The notes beneath the pieces are model-generated. The model saw only the letters and a program-made list of their open reading frames with translations, was not told where the DNA came from and searched no databases. Shown here piece by piece: positions 53,346 to 64,000 of a stretch of 64,000 nt of DNA. The DNA is from Sacculina carcini (lineage: Eukaryota; Arthropoda; Thecostraca; Sacculinidae). The translations under genes and the position numbers were made by a program. How positions within the stretch are numbered: the stretch's first letter is position 1; every line of letters begins with the position of its first letter. Location of the stretch: contig OU696588.1 in the NCBI GenBank assembly GCA_916048095.2, positions 7,246,501-7,310,500 on the forward strand. Reading direction: 5' to 3'.

Positions 53346-55787
53346 CACCAAAATCAGAACAGCACCAAACACACCCAGACGCACTTACACAAATTACACA
53401 AAAGCCAATTGGTCACAATTCACACACGACACGGAACTAGCATTTACACAACTCAACACAACATACATCACAGACATAAACAAAACAGTCTAAACATTTA
53501 ATGACATCATACACAAGGCAGACAAACAACACATCCCAAAAGGTAACAGAAAACAGCACAACCCAAACTTTACACAAGAAATACACACACTCATCAAACA
53601 ACGCGACACACTGAAACACTCTCCGACACCACACTCACACAATACATCCGAACAAATACACGCACTCAACACAACAATCAACAGCAAAATACACGAACAA
53701 CAATCACACAACTGGCACAACTACATAAAAACACTTGATCACAGATCAAACGCCTCAAAATTATACAACACACTGAAAAGCATCACACTCTCAAACAGCA
53801 ATATAACACGCACACACGCAGCCATCACGACCGACACAACATCTGTACCATCAAATAAACCACAGGCAAACACACTCATTAATCATTACTCACACATCAG
53901 CCACATCACTCCTTCACATGAAGACAGAAAAATCATCAGACGAAAACACACAGTCAGCACAGATCAACTATACATACCATTCACACATGCGCAGACACGA
54001 CACATCATACTCAACATCAAACAATCATCAGCCTGTGGTCCAGATGGAATAAGTAACATCCATCTGAAACATCTTGGACCACAAGGCATACAGACACTCA
54101 TCAACATATCTAACTACAGCTACTCACACAACACAATAACACACATCTGGAAAACGGGCATCATCATCACCCTTCACAAACAAGGCAGAGACCCTACGCT
54201 ACCTTCTTCACATCGTCCAATCACACTGCTCTGCACACCATCAAAAATCACAGAACGCCTCATACTCAAACTCATCACACCACAAATCCCACTATCACAA
54301 TCACAACACGGCTTCAGATCACTGCACTCTACAACCACACTGCTCACAAAACTCACACAGACCATGATGGGTAACATAAACACAACAAAACAACCACACA
54401 GAACACTACTCATAACCCTCGACATCAGCAAAGCCTTCGACAGAGTTCCACGACAAAATCTGACAAACAAAATACTAAAAGCCACACTTCACAATAACAC
54501 AAAGAGATGGTTGGCCAACTATCTCGCTGGCAGATGCGCCCATGTGAGGTACAATGGACAATCGTCTCACACATGCAACATGACAAACAGAGTCCCTCAG
54601 GGCTTCGATTTAGCACCAAAATTATTCAACCTATACCTACACGACATGCCAGCACCCAACACTCCATCCATACAGATATCATCATATGCAGATGACATTA
54701 CAATCACAAGCACACACAGACACGCCGACACAGCAGTGCACACACAACAACCTTATATCAACCCACTTCAACAATGGTTCTCCACAAACCAACTGAACAT
54801 TGCACCTGCCAAATACACTGCCACACTCATCACCAACTGGACATCCGAACACAACTACTCACCACAAATCACCATCAACAACACGATCATCCCACACAAG
54901 CACACACCAAAAATACTAGGCGTCACATATGACACACACCTCTCATTCAAACAACACATCACCAACATCAAAACCAAAGTCACCCCACGCCTCAACACAC
55001 TGGAAGCACTCTCACACACAACTATAGGACACAACAAAGACACCACAACTACCATATACAAACAATACATCAGACCCGCGATAGAATATGCTAGCCCCGC
55101 ATGGGCTAGCAATCTCGCAGCACGCCACACAAACACCCTTCAAAACACCGCACTCAGAACCATCACAGGATGCACAGCCACCACACCAGTAGACCACCTT
55201 CATCACGAAACAAAAATTATGAAACTGAACCACCACCTAGACATGAGAAGCACACAAACACTCGCAGCAGCAGTCACCAACACATCACACCCACTACATC
55301 ACCTCACAACACAAGAAAATACAAACAGAAGCATGAAAACAACACCAATCACACTTTACCACAGACAAATTTTCAAATCACTTCCACCAGCTCCCCCACG
55401 CACATCAATCAAGAAACACATGCACACAGAGATCGCATGAAAAACTATACACTCACTACAACACAATACACTCCCACAAAGACACCCACCGGACACACAC
55501 AAATCAGAAAACACACACGCGAATACAAGGTGCATCTAGCCAGGTTGAGATGCGGTCATCATCCTGCCCTTCTGTCATATCAGAAAAGGTTGAATGACTC
55601 AATCGACGACACCTGTCCAGATTGCAATTCAGCACCACACACCATCACACACATCATGCAACACTGCACAGCACACACACAACTCAGACGCCAACACAAA
55701 ATTACATCTATCAGAGACCTGTGGAACAACCCGGTCGGTGCCGTGTCTTTCCTCAGGAGCTCGAGGTTGCTCGGCCAGACAACCTGA
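53346..55787 (+). pseudogene. LINE-D RT and C-terminal zinc region
   Basis: The linker region has a TAA at about 53491. RT motifs: SSACGPDGISNIHL, SHRPITLLCTPSKITERLI, TLDISKAFDRVPR (motif A), NRVPQGFDLAPKLFNLYL (motif B, with Asp in place of the usual Ser), SSYADDITI (motif C) and QWFSTNQLNIAPAKYTATLI. The thumb continues with TYDTHLSFKQHI and IEYASPAWASN. The frame ends at a TGA (55438-55440) where the second copy has CGG, then resumes in another frame with the C-terminal zinc ribbon-like CPDC ... HIMQHC and LWNNPVGAVSFL. It is nearly, but not fully, open. Confidence 0.85.
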
Positions 55788-55792
55788 GGAAG

Positions 55793-55823
<31 letters not shown>
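55793..55823 (+). repeat. (AAC)n tract between LINE-D copies
   Basis: About ten AAC units directly after CTGAGGAAG of copy 1 and before the start of the truncated copy 2. Confidence 0.9.
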
Positions 55824-56630
55824 TGTATTGGACACAACAAAGACACCACAACCACCATATACAAACAGTACATCCGACCCGTCATAGAATATGCTAGCCC
55901 CGCATGGGCTAGCAATCTCGCAACACGCCACACAAACACACTTCAAACACTTCAAAACACCGCACTCAGAACAATAACAGGATGCACAGCTACCACACCA
56001 GCAGACCACCTTCATCACGAAACCAAAATACTCAAACTGACACACCACCTAGACATGAGAGGCACACAAACACTCGCAGCAGCAGTCACCAACACAGCAC
56101 ATCCACTACATCACCTCACAACACAAGACAACACAGACAGAAACATAAAAACAACACCAAGCACACTTAACCACAGACAAATTTTCACATCACTTCCACC
56201 AGCTCCCCCACGCACATCAATCAAGAAACACATACACACAGAGATCGCACGGAAAGCCATACACTCACTACAACACAATACACTCCTACAAAAACACCCA
56301 CCTGACATACACAAATCAGAAAACACACTCACACGCGAAAACAAGGTACATCTGGCCAGGTTGAGATGCGGTCATCATCCTGCCCTTCTGTCATATCAGA
56401 AAAGGTTGAATGACTCAATCGATGACACCTGTCCAGATTTCAATTCAGCACCACACACCATCACACACATCATGGAACACTGCACAGCACACACACAACT
56501 CAGACGCCAACACAAAATGACATCTCTCAGTGACCTGTGGAACAACCCGGTCGGTGCCGTGTCTTTCCTCAGGAGCTCGAGGTTGCTCGGCCAGACAACC
56601 TGAGGAACAACAACAACAACAACAACAACA
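55824..56630 (+). mobile_element. LINE-D second copy, 5'-truncated
   Basis: From 55830 it equals LINE-D copy 1 starting at 55027 (RT thumb), with ~10% differences, and ends CTGAGGAACAACAAC. The frame from 56055 to 56603 is open through CPDF ... HIMEHC and LWNNPVGAVSFLRSSRLL; one zinc cysteine (CPDC) is changed to CPDF. Its (AAC)n tail (56606-56630) merges with the reverse-oriented tail of LINE-E. Confidence 0.88.
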
Positions 56631-59132
56631 TGTATTTGATAAAGCGCACATAACAACAATGGCGCGAATAAAAAGAACAAAAATAGCACAGAAAAACAGC
56701 TACATGTCGACACAATATGAGACAAACACATAGCGCAATAAATAATCATAAAAATACACACACAGTAAAAATAAGAAATCAAGACAAATTTTCAGTAAAG
56801 ACAATCAGGTAGAGATAGGAGATAGAAAATTTATTACATGGCACAAATACACGTGGAGGCAAAAACAAAAACAAGCAAAAGATGAGTGTGCACTTTGAGC
56901 GGCTAAATTTTGGCATAGTGTATAAGGCAATGAGATGAGGGATCAAAAGATTTAGAGAACAAATACGTGCGCAGAGCTGAAGTGAAAGAAGAGAAAGGGA
57001 GATAGAAGGATATGAGATGGAAGTGAGTTATAGAAACGAGGGGCAGAAAGGTGAATGACTTTGCTGACCAGGAAGATTCACACAACGTTCTAGAACAGGG
57101 GTTCTTAACCGGGAGTTTCCATACCCCTTGGGGGTATGAGAACAAAAGACCGGGGGTATGGGAATAGATTTATGGGTACTGATACAAATTATCAACGGTT
57201 TATTAATAATACAATTATCAATGATTGTTATTTCCTAGTAATGCGTATCTAGTACAGTAAATTCAAGTGATTGAAATACTCGTGGATCTGGAAAGAATAC
57301 TGACAAGTGATAGGATTAGTGATAATTAACTGAACAGTCAAGTAAAGGGGGTATGGGACCATATTCGACAATCCATCGGGGGTAGGAACCATCAAAAGGT
57401 TAAGAACCACTGGTCTAGGACATTGTAGAGGACGTGAAATACGGGCGGATGAATTTGAGACTCGAGATAACAAACGTACAAGATATTCAGGCTGATCGAC
57501 GCCGTTCAACAGTTTGAAAATAATACAGGAGAGACGGAAATGAATTCGCGGAATAATAGGTAGCCAACGAAGATTGTACAAATGCTGAGATGTATGAACA
57601 CAAACAACGGGAGAGAGGAAAAATCTGCAACATTGATTGATCACCGTCTGAAATAGCTTCAAATAGCATCGCGGAGTGTTGAAATATAAAACAATACAAT
57701 AATCTATGCGAGGAAATATCAGTGTTTTAATGAGCTTGATGGCAGACACTTGGTAGAGGAATGGACGTATGGGATACATCGTACGCAGAATAAGACGGCA
57801 CTAAGACGGTACGTGTGACAGAACTAATATTATTGCAAAAGGTGAGAGATGAATCCATAATTACACCCAAGTTTCGCACTGACGAACGTAAAGGAAATGG
57901 AAGAATAGGTGGAGTTAGACGAGGATTGTGAAACCCCATGAATTCAGTTTTTAGAAGAATCTATAAGAAGACGACGAGAATCAGCCCATGATGAAATATC
58001 AGATAGAATTTCAGACATATAGGATGAGTAGGGAAACGGAAGTGTACATAGCAGTTGAATGTCGTCGGCATAGATATGAAAAGCCACAGAATAACGTTTT
58101 AGTATAGGACACACTGAGGACATATACAGGTTGAAAAGAGTGGGACCGAGAATTGACCCTTGAGGAACCCCTGTATTTAAAGGAACACGATCGCAAACTG
58201 AATTAAATTCAAGGGAGAAGATCCACCTGAAAGGTAGGAGGGCGTGAGCGAAAATGCCGTCGAAGAGAGACCAAGATGCGATAAATCATCAAGCAAAATG
58301 TTGTGGTCTACTAAATCAAACGCTGATGACATACCAACATAACAATTAGGACAGAATGGCGAAAGGAGAACTGAGAAAACACGTCAACAACAGATGTGAG
58401 AACAGACTCAGTTGAATGGAATGGTCGGAAGCCAGACTGGTAAGGATCTAAAACATCGTTAATAAGAGGAAAAAGTTGGGAGAAAACAACCGATTCAAAT
58501 AACTTGGAGGCGAGATTAATAATTGAAACAGGACCATAATCTTTGGTGATGGAAGAACCAAGTGTTGGTTTTTACAAAATTTGGTAGATAATATCATGTT
58601 TTACCGGTATAAAAGAACCATGGAGTCATAAGAGATTTACTATATACAAGAAATAGGGAGCCAACAGACCAATCGAGTGCCAGATGGCCTTAAAATTAAT
58701 AGGATCGGCGGGAAAGGCAGATATTTTTATTTATGAAAGTGAGGCTAGTATATCAAAGGACATGATTAAAGAGAGAGTAGTTGATGAAGTGGAGGGTGTG
58801 ATATTGTGATGTGAAGCTGGAATGCCTTCATTTGCATATTTCACTATTTCCAGAACGTTGCGAATTCAGAGGCAGTGATTGAACAGGTTGTAGATGTGGA
58901 ACGACGGCCGAAAATGGTGTTTAGAATCGACCAGAGCAGTTTCTGAGACAGAAAGTGAGGCCAGTTTAGATTTGTAGTAAGAGCACTTTACATCAGAGAG
59001 CAGCCAGATAAGCTGCACGAGACGAGCAGTAGGCGGACTAAACACAGAAAACCAGGGATATTTGAAACACTTTTTCAAATACCCAACTATTTCATTACCT
59101 AAAACTTCGTAACCCTCCGACTTCAAGCACAT
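56608..59132 (-). mobile_element. LINE-E, decayed relative of LINE-A (split by MITE)
   Basis: Minus-strand LINE with the 3' tail (GTT)n, preceded by the GCGC...ATACATG motif shared with LINE-A. RT fragments include FHIYADDIQLL-like codons near 58070, the thumb (SAIKLIKTLIFPRIDYCIVLY, 57727-57660) and the C-terminal SSWSAKSFTF near 57070. A 317-bp MITE separates the last parts. Stops and frame changes are frequent, and the endonuclease is missing. Confidence 0.75.
57096..57412. mobile_element. 317-bp hAT-like MITE
   Basis: Terminal inverted repeats CAGGGGTTCTTAACC and CAGTGGTTCTTAACC (14 of 15). The 8-bp flanks TTCTAGAA (57088-57095) and GTCTAGGA (57413-57420) agree at 6 of 8, a hAT-type duplication around CTAG. 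It has no coding capacity. A second copy, split by Gypsy-2, is at 8086-8115 plus 15020-15410. It is inserted in LINE-E. Confidence 0.88.
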
Positions 59133-59810
59133 TTAACTCAACAATCCACAGACAACCAATGAAAACACCAGAAAAACAACAGATTTCACGTAACAGGCGA
59201 ATTCACGTGGAAGTGTCTATAATGAATAAAGTGCGCACTATTTGCCGCAATCGCACAATAAATATACTAATCTTCCAAATTGCATACAAAAATACAACAA
59301 TAAAGAATTAACTAAATATATTATTATTATTATATTATTTATTTTATCTTTTGTATTTTTCTAGTCTTACTGTTTTATTCTTTATCCTGCGTGTCTGATC
59401 GTCTGATTCTGATTCTGATCGTCAATTTTCTCATTCTCACTTATGGTGCCCCATGTGTATGTGTATGTTTTTGCTTATTGTAATGTTCTTGTGTCGCCTC
59501 TGATTGGCGAGAAAACACACAGAACACCCGAGTGGTTGTATTGAAGCACACCCAAGCGAGGCTAGCATCAGACTGACTGTAACAAGGGTCACAGTTGTGA
59601 CATACACACATACACGCATACACAATACATACACTGAACACTGGGTGACACGATGAACACTTCCAAATATGGTGATGAACGATAACTGTGTGTGTAGGCT
59701 TGTTGTGTGCCTATTGGCAACACTACACTTATGTATGTTTTTTTGTTTTTTTTGGGGATGAAACAAATATATTTACAAACGTGTACACATATTAACAACA
59801 CTATAATACA
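59133..59810. other. No gene recognised
   Basis: AT-rich, with a (TAT)n stretch at 59320-59345 and ACACATACACGC-type short repeats around 59600. The last part (from about 59750) is the 3' UTR of the truncated R2-like copy. Confidence 0.5.
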
Positions 59811-59911
59811 ATGGAGGCGGCGTTGCCACGAATGACGGCCAGGATTATTCGCTGCCGAAGCCAGGCACGAAGTCGTACCGCTGGCCCAGTTCTGCGTAGC
59901 GCGCCGCCGCT
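59811..59911 (-). pseudogene. R2-like LINE, truncated second copy (C-terminal codons)
   Basis: Sense codons RYAELGQRYDFVP, then WLRQRIILAVIRGNAASI, match the C-terminus of the neighbouring R2-like ORF ([14 protein letters not shown] ... [18 protein letters not shown]), with ~38 internal residues deleted. It is bounded upstream by (TACA)n at 59912-59955 and ends downstream in an A-rich tail followed by CATACATA (59727-59755). Confidence 0.8.
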
Positions 59912-59955
59912 TCCTATGTATGTGTGTATGTATGTATGTATGTATGTATGTATTT
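59912..59955. repeat. (TATG)n tract 3' of the R2-like element
   Basis: About nine TATG units on the plus strand, at the junction between the long R2-like copy (3' end, after an A8 run) and the truncated copy. Confidence 0.9.
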
Positions 59956-60036
59956 TTTTTGTGTGCACAATTTATATTATACATACACAATCATACAGTC
60001 ATACAAAACACGATATAAAACTGACAAACACGCACA

Positions 60037-62718
60037 TCAGTTCTGCGACCCGGTGATAGCTGCCGCGTTTCCCCGCACGACCGCCAGACTGACCCGCTGT
60101 CTGAGCCAGGCCGTCTCGCGCGGCTCTCCCGAACGCTCTGTTATTCGACGACCGATGATCTTGATGAGGTCGTCGAATGCGGACCCCAGCACGCCGGTTG
60201 TTTCGATGGCCAGCGGCGCGAAGTCATACCGCTGGCTCAGGTCCGAGTAGCGTCGTTTCTTCGTCTCCTCGGCCGCCCGAGCCGCTGCCCCGGTAGCGAC
60301 TGCACCCTCCAACAGGTGTGCACTGCTGAAGGTGTTGGTGCACGTCACGTCCCAGACGAGCGATTTGCCGCGCCGGAAGGGAAAGACGGTGATCCCGTCC
60401 GGCCGGCGGCCGTCGCCTCGGTTCAGACCGCGAGGTTCCGGCACTGCCGCGACTCCTGCCGACGCCAAACTGCGATAGACGATGTCGTTCAGGGCAGTAT
60501 GACGCGGCAGTCGGCCGACGTTGTGGCAGCACGACAGACTGTGGTGGCCCCATCGGTCGGTCATTGAGCCGCAGCGGCACCTGTGCGGCTGCTGGATGGC
60601 GGCTCCCAGGCGCAGCGCCACGCCGACGCGAACGGCTTCGTCGGGCAGCAGCAGGCCGAGGCTGGAGATCGGAAGGGCGGACAACCAAGCACCGCTATGT
60701 GGTGCGGCCGCAGCCAGAAGGCGAGCTCGGTCCACCTGGTTGGATCTCTGGAGCAGACTGTTCAGGCGGTGCTCTGACGCGTTCGTGTCGAGGTGGCGCT
60801 GAGTGAGGGACTCGAGCACATTTTGCTGGCTGAAAGCCGGGCACATTCTGCTCACAAACTCCTCCACGGGGGGCGCCGGGAGACCAGGTCTGTCACCGCG
60901 TTGACAGTCAATTATACGACTGACCAGGTCCCCAGCGGCCTCCATTGAGGCGATATGAGCAGGCAGCGCCACGTCGATCAGCCGCCTAGCCCCGATGCCA
61001 CCCAGACGGACGGGCAGCGCCGCTTGCTCCCATTGATCGTCGTCCAGGTCGACGTTGCAGCAGTTGCCGATGGCCGATCGGAGGCTCTCGTCGATGGTGA
61101 CGAGCTGAGAGGTCGCTCTGTATACTGGGGCTGCTCTCATCAGGTACATGGCCCGCGGCACCGACGCGTATCTGCTCAGGAAGAACAACGCCGGGTGCGA
61201 GCCGATGTTGGTGGTGCGCCTGATGAGCAGCTCCAGTTGGCGGTGGATGTTGTCCAGGGCTGCCGGTATGCCTCCGGACTCGAGGGGTGCGCCCAGAAGT
61301 GTTGCCATTGCCGCTGGTGTTGAAGTGGCTCCCGGCAGGTGCCTCTGGATCAGCGTGTCGGCCGTGTCGTCATCGGAGGGTCCGAGCCCGATAGCCTCGC
61401 ACTTGGTGGTATTTAGTGTGAGGCCGATGTCATGCAGGGCTGGGACGAGACGCCTGATGTCTGATTGCACGACGTCTGAAGGCCCTCCTATTGTGGCGTC
61501 GTCGAGGTACCAGACGTTCAGCGGTGACTCGAGCTGCTGAGCCACCGGATCGACCGCGAGGGCGAACAGTGCGGGACCGAGAGGGTCTCCCTGCTGCACG
61601 CCGCGGCACGACCAGATACGTCTGGTACCGTGAAACAGAGGTGTTGGCTGACCGTATGCCTGTGCGACGAGCGGGAGTGCGACAAGGAAGCGGCGACTCA
61701 CCTCATCCAGCAGGGTGCGGCGGTTGGCGCAATTGAACGCGTTGGCCACGTCTAGTTTCACCAGAACGTGACCACGCTGCCCCTTGGTTGTTGAGATGAA
61801 GTGGCGCGTTGCGCGCACAGCCGCCTCACACCCCATTCTTGTGCATACGCCCAGCTGCACTGGTCGTAGCTCTTGCGCCAGCGCTGACACCAGTTTGCGG
61901 GCAACCAGCTTGCTGGCGATTCGCCGGAAGATGCTGCCCACTGCTATTGGGCGCAGACCCCCCGATTTTTTCCTAAGGGCGACGAGGCGTGCACTGAAAA
62001 ATGCGCCCTTGGCGAAGTCGGGAATCAGGCCCTGTGCGCAGCAGTTGATGAGGGCAGTGAGCGCCTTCAGCAGCTGGTTTCCGGCCTCCGCTGTCTGTGG
62101 GGCGAGCAGCTGGCGCACGTGCATGGGCCGGAGACCGTCCAGTCCGCCCGATGAGCTCTTGGGCAACGCGTGCACGGCGGCTTTGGCGTCTCTGTCATCG
62201 AAAGACGGCCCCGGCAACTGGTCCTGCGGCCACTGTGGCTCGTCCTCGGTTGACGGCGGGTGTTTGGCTTCCAGCGCCCGTGTGACCTCATCGCTGACGC
62301 CGGCGACAGCGTCGTCCGATGTGAGGATGCGCAGAGCCCCACGAATATCGCCGTCAGCGCACTTGGCCCTCACGCTGCGAGACACAACGGCGTCATCGTT
62401 CTGCGGACGCGGGCGCGTGTGATGACGTGCACCGGGCTGTGGTGTTGTGAACCCGGTGCTCAGAGGACCTGACGCAGCGTAGGACAGCAGCCTCCACCAA
62501 GCAGTGGGGGTGCGCTGCTGCAGAGCCGCCGTGATGCGCTCGGTGAGGTCGGCTACAACACGGTGACGGAGGGCGCGGGGCACATGCTGCCGCAGAGAAG
62601 CCAGTGCAGTGGCGAGATCGTCCGGTGTGTTGTCGCTGGTATCGATTCCCTCCGGTGGGTGAATGTCGCCGCACTCCGCCTGCAGCCGAAGACAACCGCG
62701 ACAATGCCACGCCGGCAA
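60037..62718 (-). CDS. R2-like LINE polyprotein: RT and RLE endonuclease
   Basis: An uninterrupted minus-strand frame of 893 codons, with no ATG at its start; it stays open into the upstream microsatellite, so it is probably 5'-truncated. The N-terminus has a possible zinc cluster ([15 protein letters not shown]). RT residues ~185-440: [36 protein letters not shown] (motif A, 320-329), [15 protein letters not shown] (motif B, 375), [11 protein letters not shown] (motif C, 402-412). The C-terminus has CRCG ... HH ... CC (714-731) and [19 protein letters not shown] (772-790), the CCHC plus PD...D restriction-like endonuclease of R2/R4/NeSL-group LINEs. It would cleave a specific target and prime reverse transcription there. 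GC-rich codons contrast with the neighbours. It ends SQN at 60037. Confidence 0.88.
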   Translation of the reverse strand: MPAWHCRGCLRLQAECGDIHPPEGIDTSDNTPDDLATALASLRQHVPRALRHRVVADLTERITAALQQRTPTAWWRLLSYAASGPLSTGFTTPQPGARHHTRPRPQNDDAVVSRSVRAKCADGDIRGALRILTSDDAVAGVSDEVTRALEAKHPPSTEDEPQWPQDQLPGPSFDDRDAKAAVHALPKSSSGGLDGLRPMHVRQLLAPQTAEAGNQLLKALTALINCCAQGLIPDFAKGAFFSARLVALRKKSGGLRPIAVGSIFRRIASKLVARKLVSALAQELRPVQLGVCTRMGCEAAVRATRHFISTTKGQRGHVLVKLDVANAFNCANRRTLLDEVSRRFLVALPLVAQAYGQPTPLFHGTRRIWSCRGVQQGDPLGPALFALAVDPVAQQLESPLNVWYLDDATIGGPSDVVQSDIRRLVPALHDIGLTLNTTKCEAIGLGPSDDDTADTLIQRHLPGATSTPAAMATLLGAPLESGGIPAALDNIHRQLELLIRRTTNIGSHPALFFLSRYASVPRAMYLMRAAPVYRATSQLVTIDESLRSAIGNCCNVDLDDDQWEQAALPVRLGGIGARRLIDVALPAHIASMEAAGDLVSRIIDCQRGDRPGLPAPPVEEFVSRMCPAFSQQNVLESLTQRHLDTNASEHRLNSLLQRSNQVDRARLLAAAAPHSGAWLSALPISSLGLLLPDEAVRVGVALRLGAAIQQPHRCRCGSMTDRWGHHSLSCCHNVGRLPRHTALNDIVYRSLASAGVAAVPEPRGLNRGDGRRPDGITVFPFRRGKSLVWDVTCTNTFSSAHLLEGAVATGAAARAAEETKKRRYSDLSQRYDFAPLAIETTGVLGSAFDDLIKIIGRRITERSGEPRETAWLRQRVSLAVVRGNAAAITGSQN

Positions 62719-62739
62719 TACATCGGCTTGCGAGCGAGC

Positions 62740-62962
<223 letters not shown>

Positions 62963-64000
62963 TATGTCTGCATTGTGTTCTTACTGTTGTCACATGTTTA
63001 TCTCCATAGTTGTGTTTGCCTTTTTAATTTTGTCGCGCTTCTGTGAATATTTACACTATTCATTCATATTTACACGTTCATTAACGTTTATTCATATAGT
63101 GCACATTGAAACACACGCCCGAAAAGACACATCTTGGTGCAAAAAACAAATAGGTAAGACAGCCCGGCGGAGCAGGATTTCATTGGGCGAATTCTACAAT
63201 CCCACAGCCCCTGTCCACCCAGCAGAAAATGATGGTACCATATATCAGTCATGAGTTGTGCCATGCATTCTGGGGAGGTGGCCCTCTCTAATACGTCTTA
63301 CGTCCTTGTGTCGCCATAGCGTGGAGAGGGTCGGTTCTGCGGTGGCAGCGAGCTGCACGGGGCACGCCTGTGTGTTCATAAGCTTCGGCTTCTTCCCGTG
63401 TAGCAGCTGCCACTTAGGCATTTAACCTTTAACCTTTAACAGGCCGCTTAGGGAGAACAAACATTGCGGACAATACACACATTCGCAAGCACACACGCAC
63501 ACTCACACATACACACACACACCGCAAAATTGAAACATGGCAGTAAGAAGAAAACAGAAAGAGCAAAAAAACATCTGTTAAATACAAGCGATGTATATCA
63601 AGCGAGGCGGGCACGGTATGACGGCTCAGAGCGAAGCGTAAGGACTAAGATAGTGAGACTCATGAGTCATGACTCTCACTATTCATTAGATTCATTGAGG
63701 GCTCGTGGACAGGATAAAGGAAGTGTGTAGAGATGGCCTGCAGGGTGACGCCAGTCATGTCACTAGATGGCGCTGGGATAGCGCAATGAGTGTGTGGTGC
63801 GTCACGTGTAACTGCGTCTCGCGCCACCTGGCGGTACCTGCCAGAAGCGCAGTGTCATGTGCAGCTATTTGTATGTTTGTGTGCCGTGTTGTGTTTGTTC
63901 GTCATTGTGCGTGTTTGACCTTGTGCGTATGTTTGTCTGTACTTGTCTTGCTCGTGTCTTGTTATATGCATGAAAACAGTCGGTCCAAAGCACTCACGCT
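62963..64000. other. No gene recognised
   Basis: Includes a LINE-tail-like stretch (GTTTATTCATATAGTGCACATTGAAACACACGCCC, about 63087-63122). A GC-rich interval 63150-63420 is without a domain. TTTAACC is repeated three times (63421-63438). CA-rich and TG-rich stretches follow, in which short open frames are not convincing. Confidence 0.5.

Larger units (their letters stand above)
51826..55823 (+). mobile_element. LINE-D, Jockey-group non-LTR retrotransposon
   Basis: Starts right after (AAC)n at 51826-51840 and ends in (AAC)n at 55793-55823. It has an N-terminal frame with a 2A-like motif and a PHD finger, an endonuclease start, then a ~470-bp foreign segment (52868-53345) that replaces most of the endonuclease. 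RT and a C-terminal zinc-binding region follow. The sense strand is unusually rich in A and C (long ACA/CAC runs), giving a Thr/His/Asn/Gln-heavy protein. Confidence 0.82.

Noticed and set aside
60224-60802. Several Arg/Ala-rich frames opposite the R2-like gene
   Set aside because: GC-rich antisense or shifted shadows of the 893-codon frame.

Overview
This 64 kb window looks like repeat-rich nuclear DNA from an invertebrate animal. It has spliced GT-AG exons, CsRn1-type Ty3/Gypsy elements, Copia, several LINE clades, an R2-like LINE, hAT and pogo-type DNA transposons, and abundant (TG)n, (TA)n and (TATG)n microsatellites. Nothing identifies the species, and I saw no tRNA, rRNA or CRISPR array. 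Most open frames are transposon genes or low-complexity shadows.

The one convincing host gene is a five-exon minus-strand gene (51558 down to 41276) for a BCD1/ZNHIT6-like HIT zinc-finger protein, the box C/D snoRNP assembly factor. All four introns are GT-AG and every exon junction keeps phase. Intron 2 (about 7.9 kb) holds a decayed ZBED-type hAT transposase gene, a CR1/Rex-like LINE and CA-rich minisatellites.

Layout: 0-3.1 kb, a THAP-domain fragment, a perfect hairpin and a palindromic repeat. 3.14-7.64 kb, Gypsy-1 (CsRn1 group, plus strand, decayed, TSD ATAT) beside an 18-bp minisatellite. 8.1-15.0 kb, Gypsy-2 (CsRn1 group, minus strand, TSD CCAT), nested in a hAT-like MITE; its gag/pol overlap carries a textbook -1 frameshift signal, and its 5' LTR contains a ~1 kb foldback-bearing insertion. 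16.3-20.95 kb, Gypsy-3 (minus, deleted in gag and RT), with a LINE tail inside its 3' LTR. 21.2-24.3 kb, LINE-A (minus). 24.35-28.74 kb, a nearly intact Copia element (minus, two in-frame stops, half-tRNA-iMet primer site). 28.74-35.23 kb, LINE-B (plus, PHD-finger ORF1), its 5' UTR split by Gypsy-4, a young LTR element lacking reverse transcriptase. 35.23-39.14 kb, hAT-1 (plus, a single apparent frameshift), containing a pogo-like MITE. 39.1-39.9 kb, an unclassified repeat also found at 14 kb. 41.3-51.6 kb, the BCD1-like gene. 51.8-56.6 kb, LINE-D (plus, PHD finger and a 2A-like motif), tandemly repeated and bounded by (AAC)n. 56.6-59.1 kb, LINE-E (minus), split by a 317-bp hAT MITE. 59.8-62.7 kb, an R2-like LINE with an RLE-type endonuclease, bounded by (TACA)n on both sides. 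63-64 kb, no recognisable gene.

The transposons form a readable nesting history: Gypsy-2 in a MITE, Gypsy-4 in LINE-B, a LINE tail in Gypsy-3, a pogo MITE in hAT-1, a hAT MITE in LINE-E, and LINE-D copies joined through AAC repeats. All calls rest on reading motifs and repeats by eye; no database search was possible.
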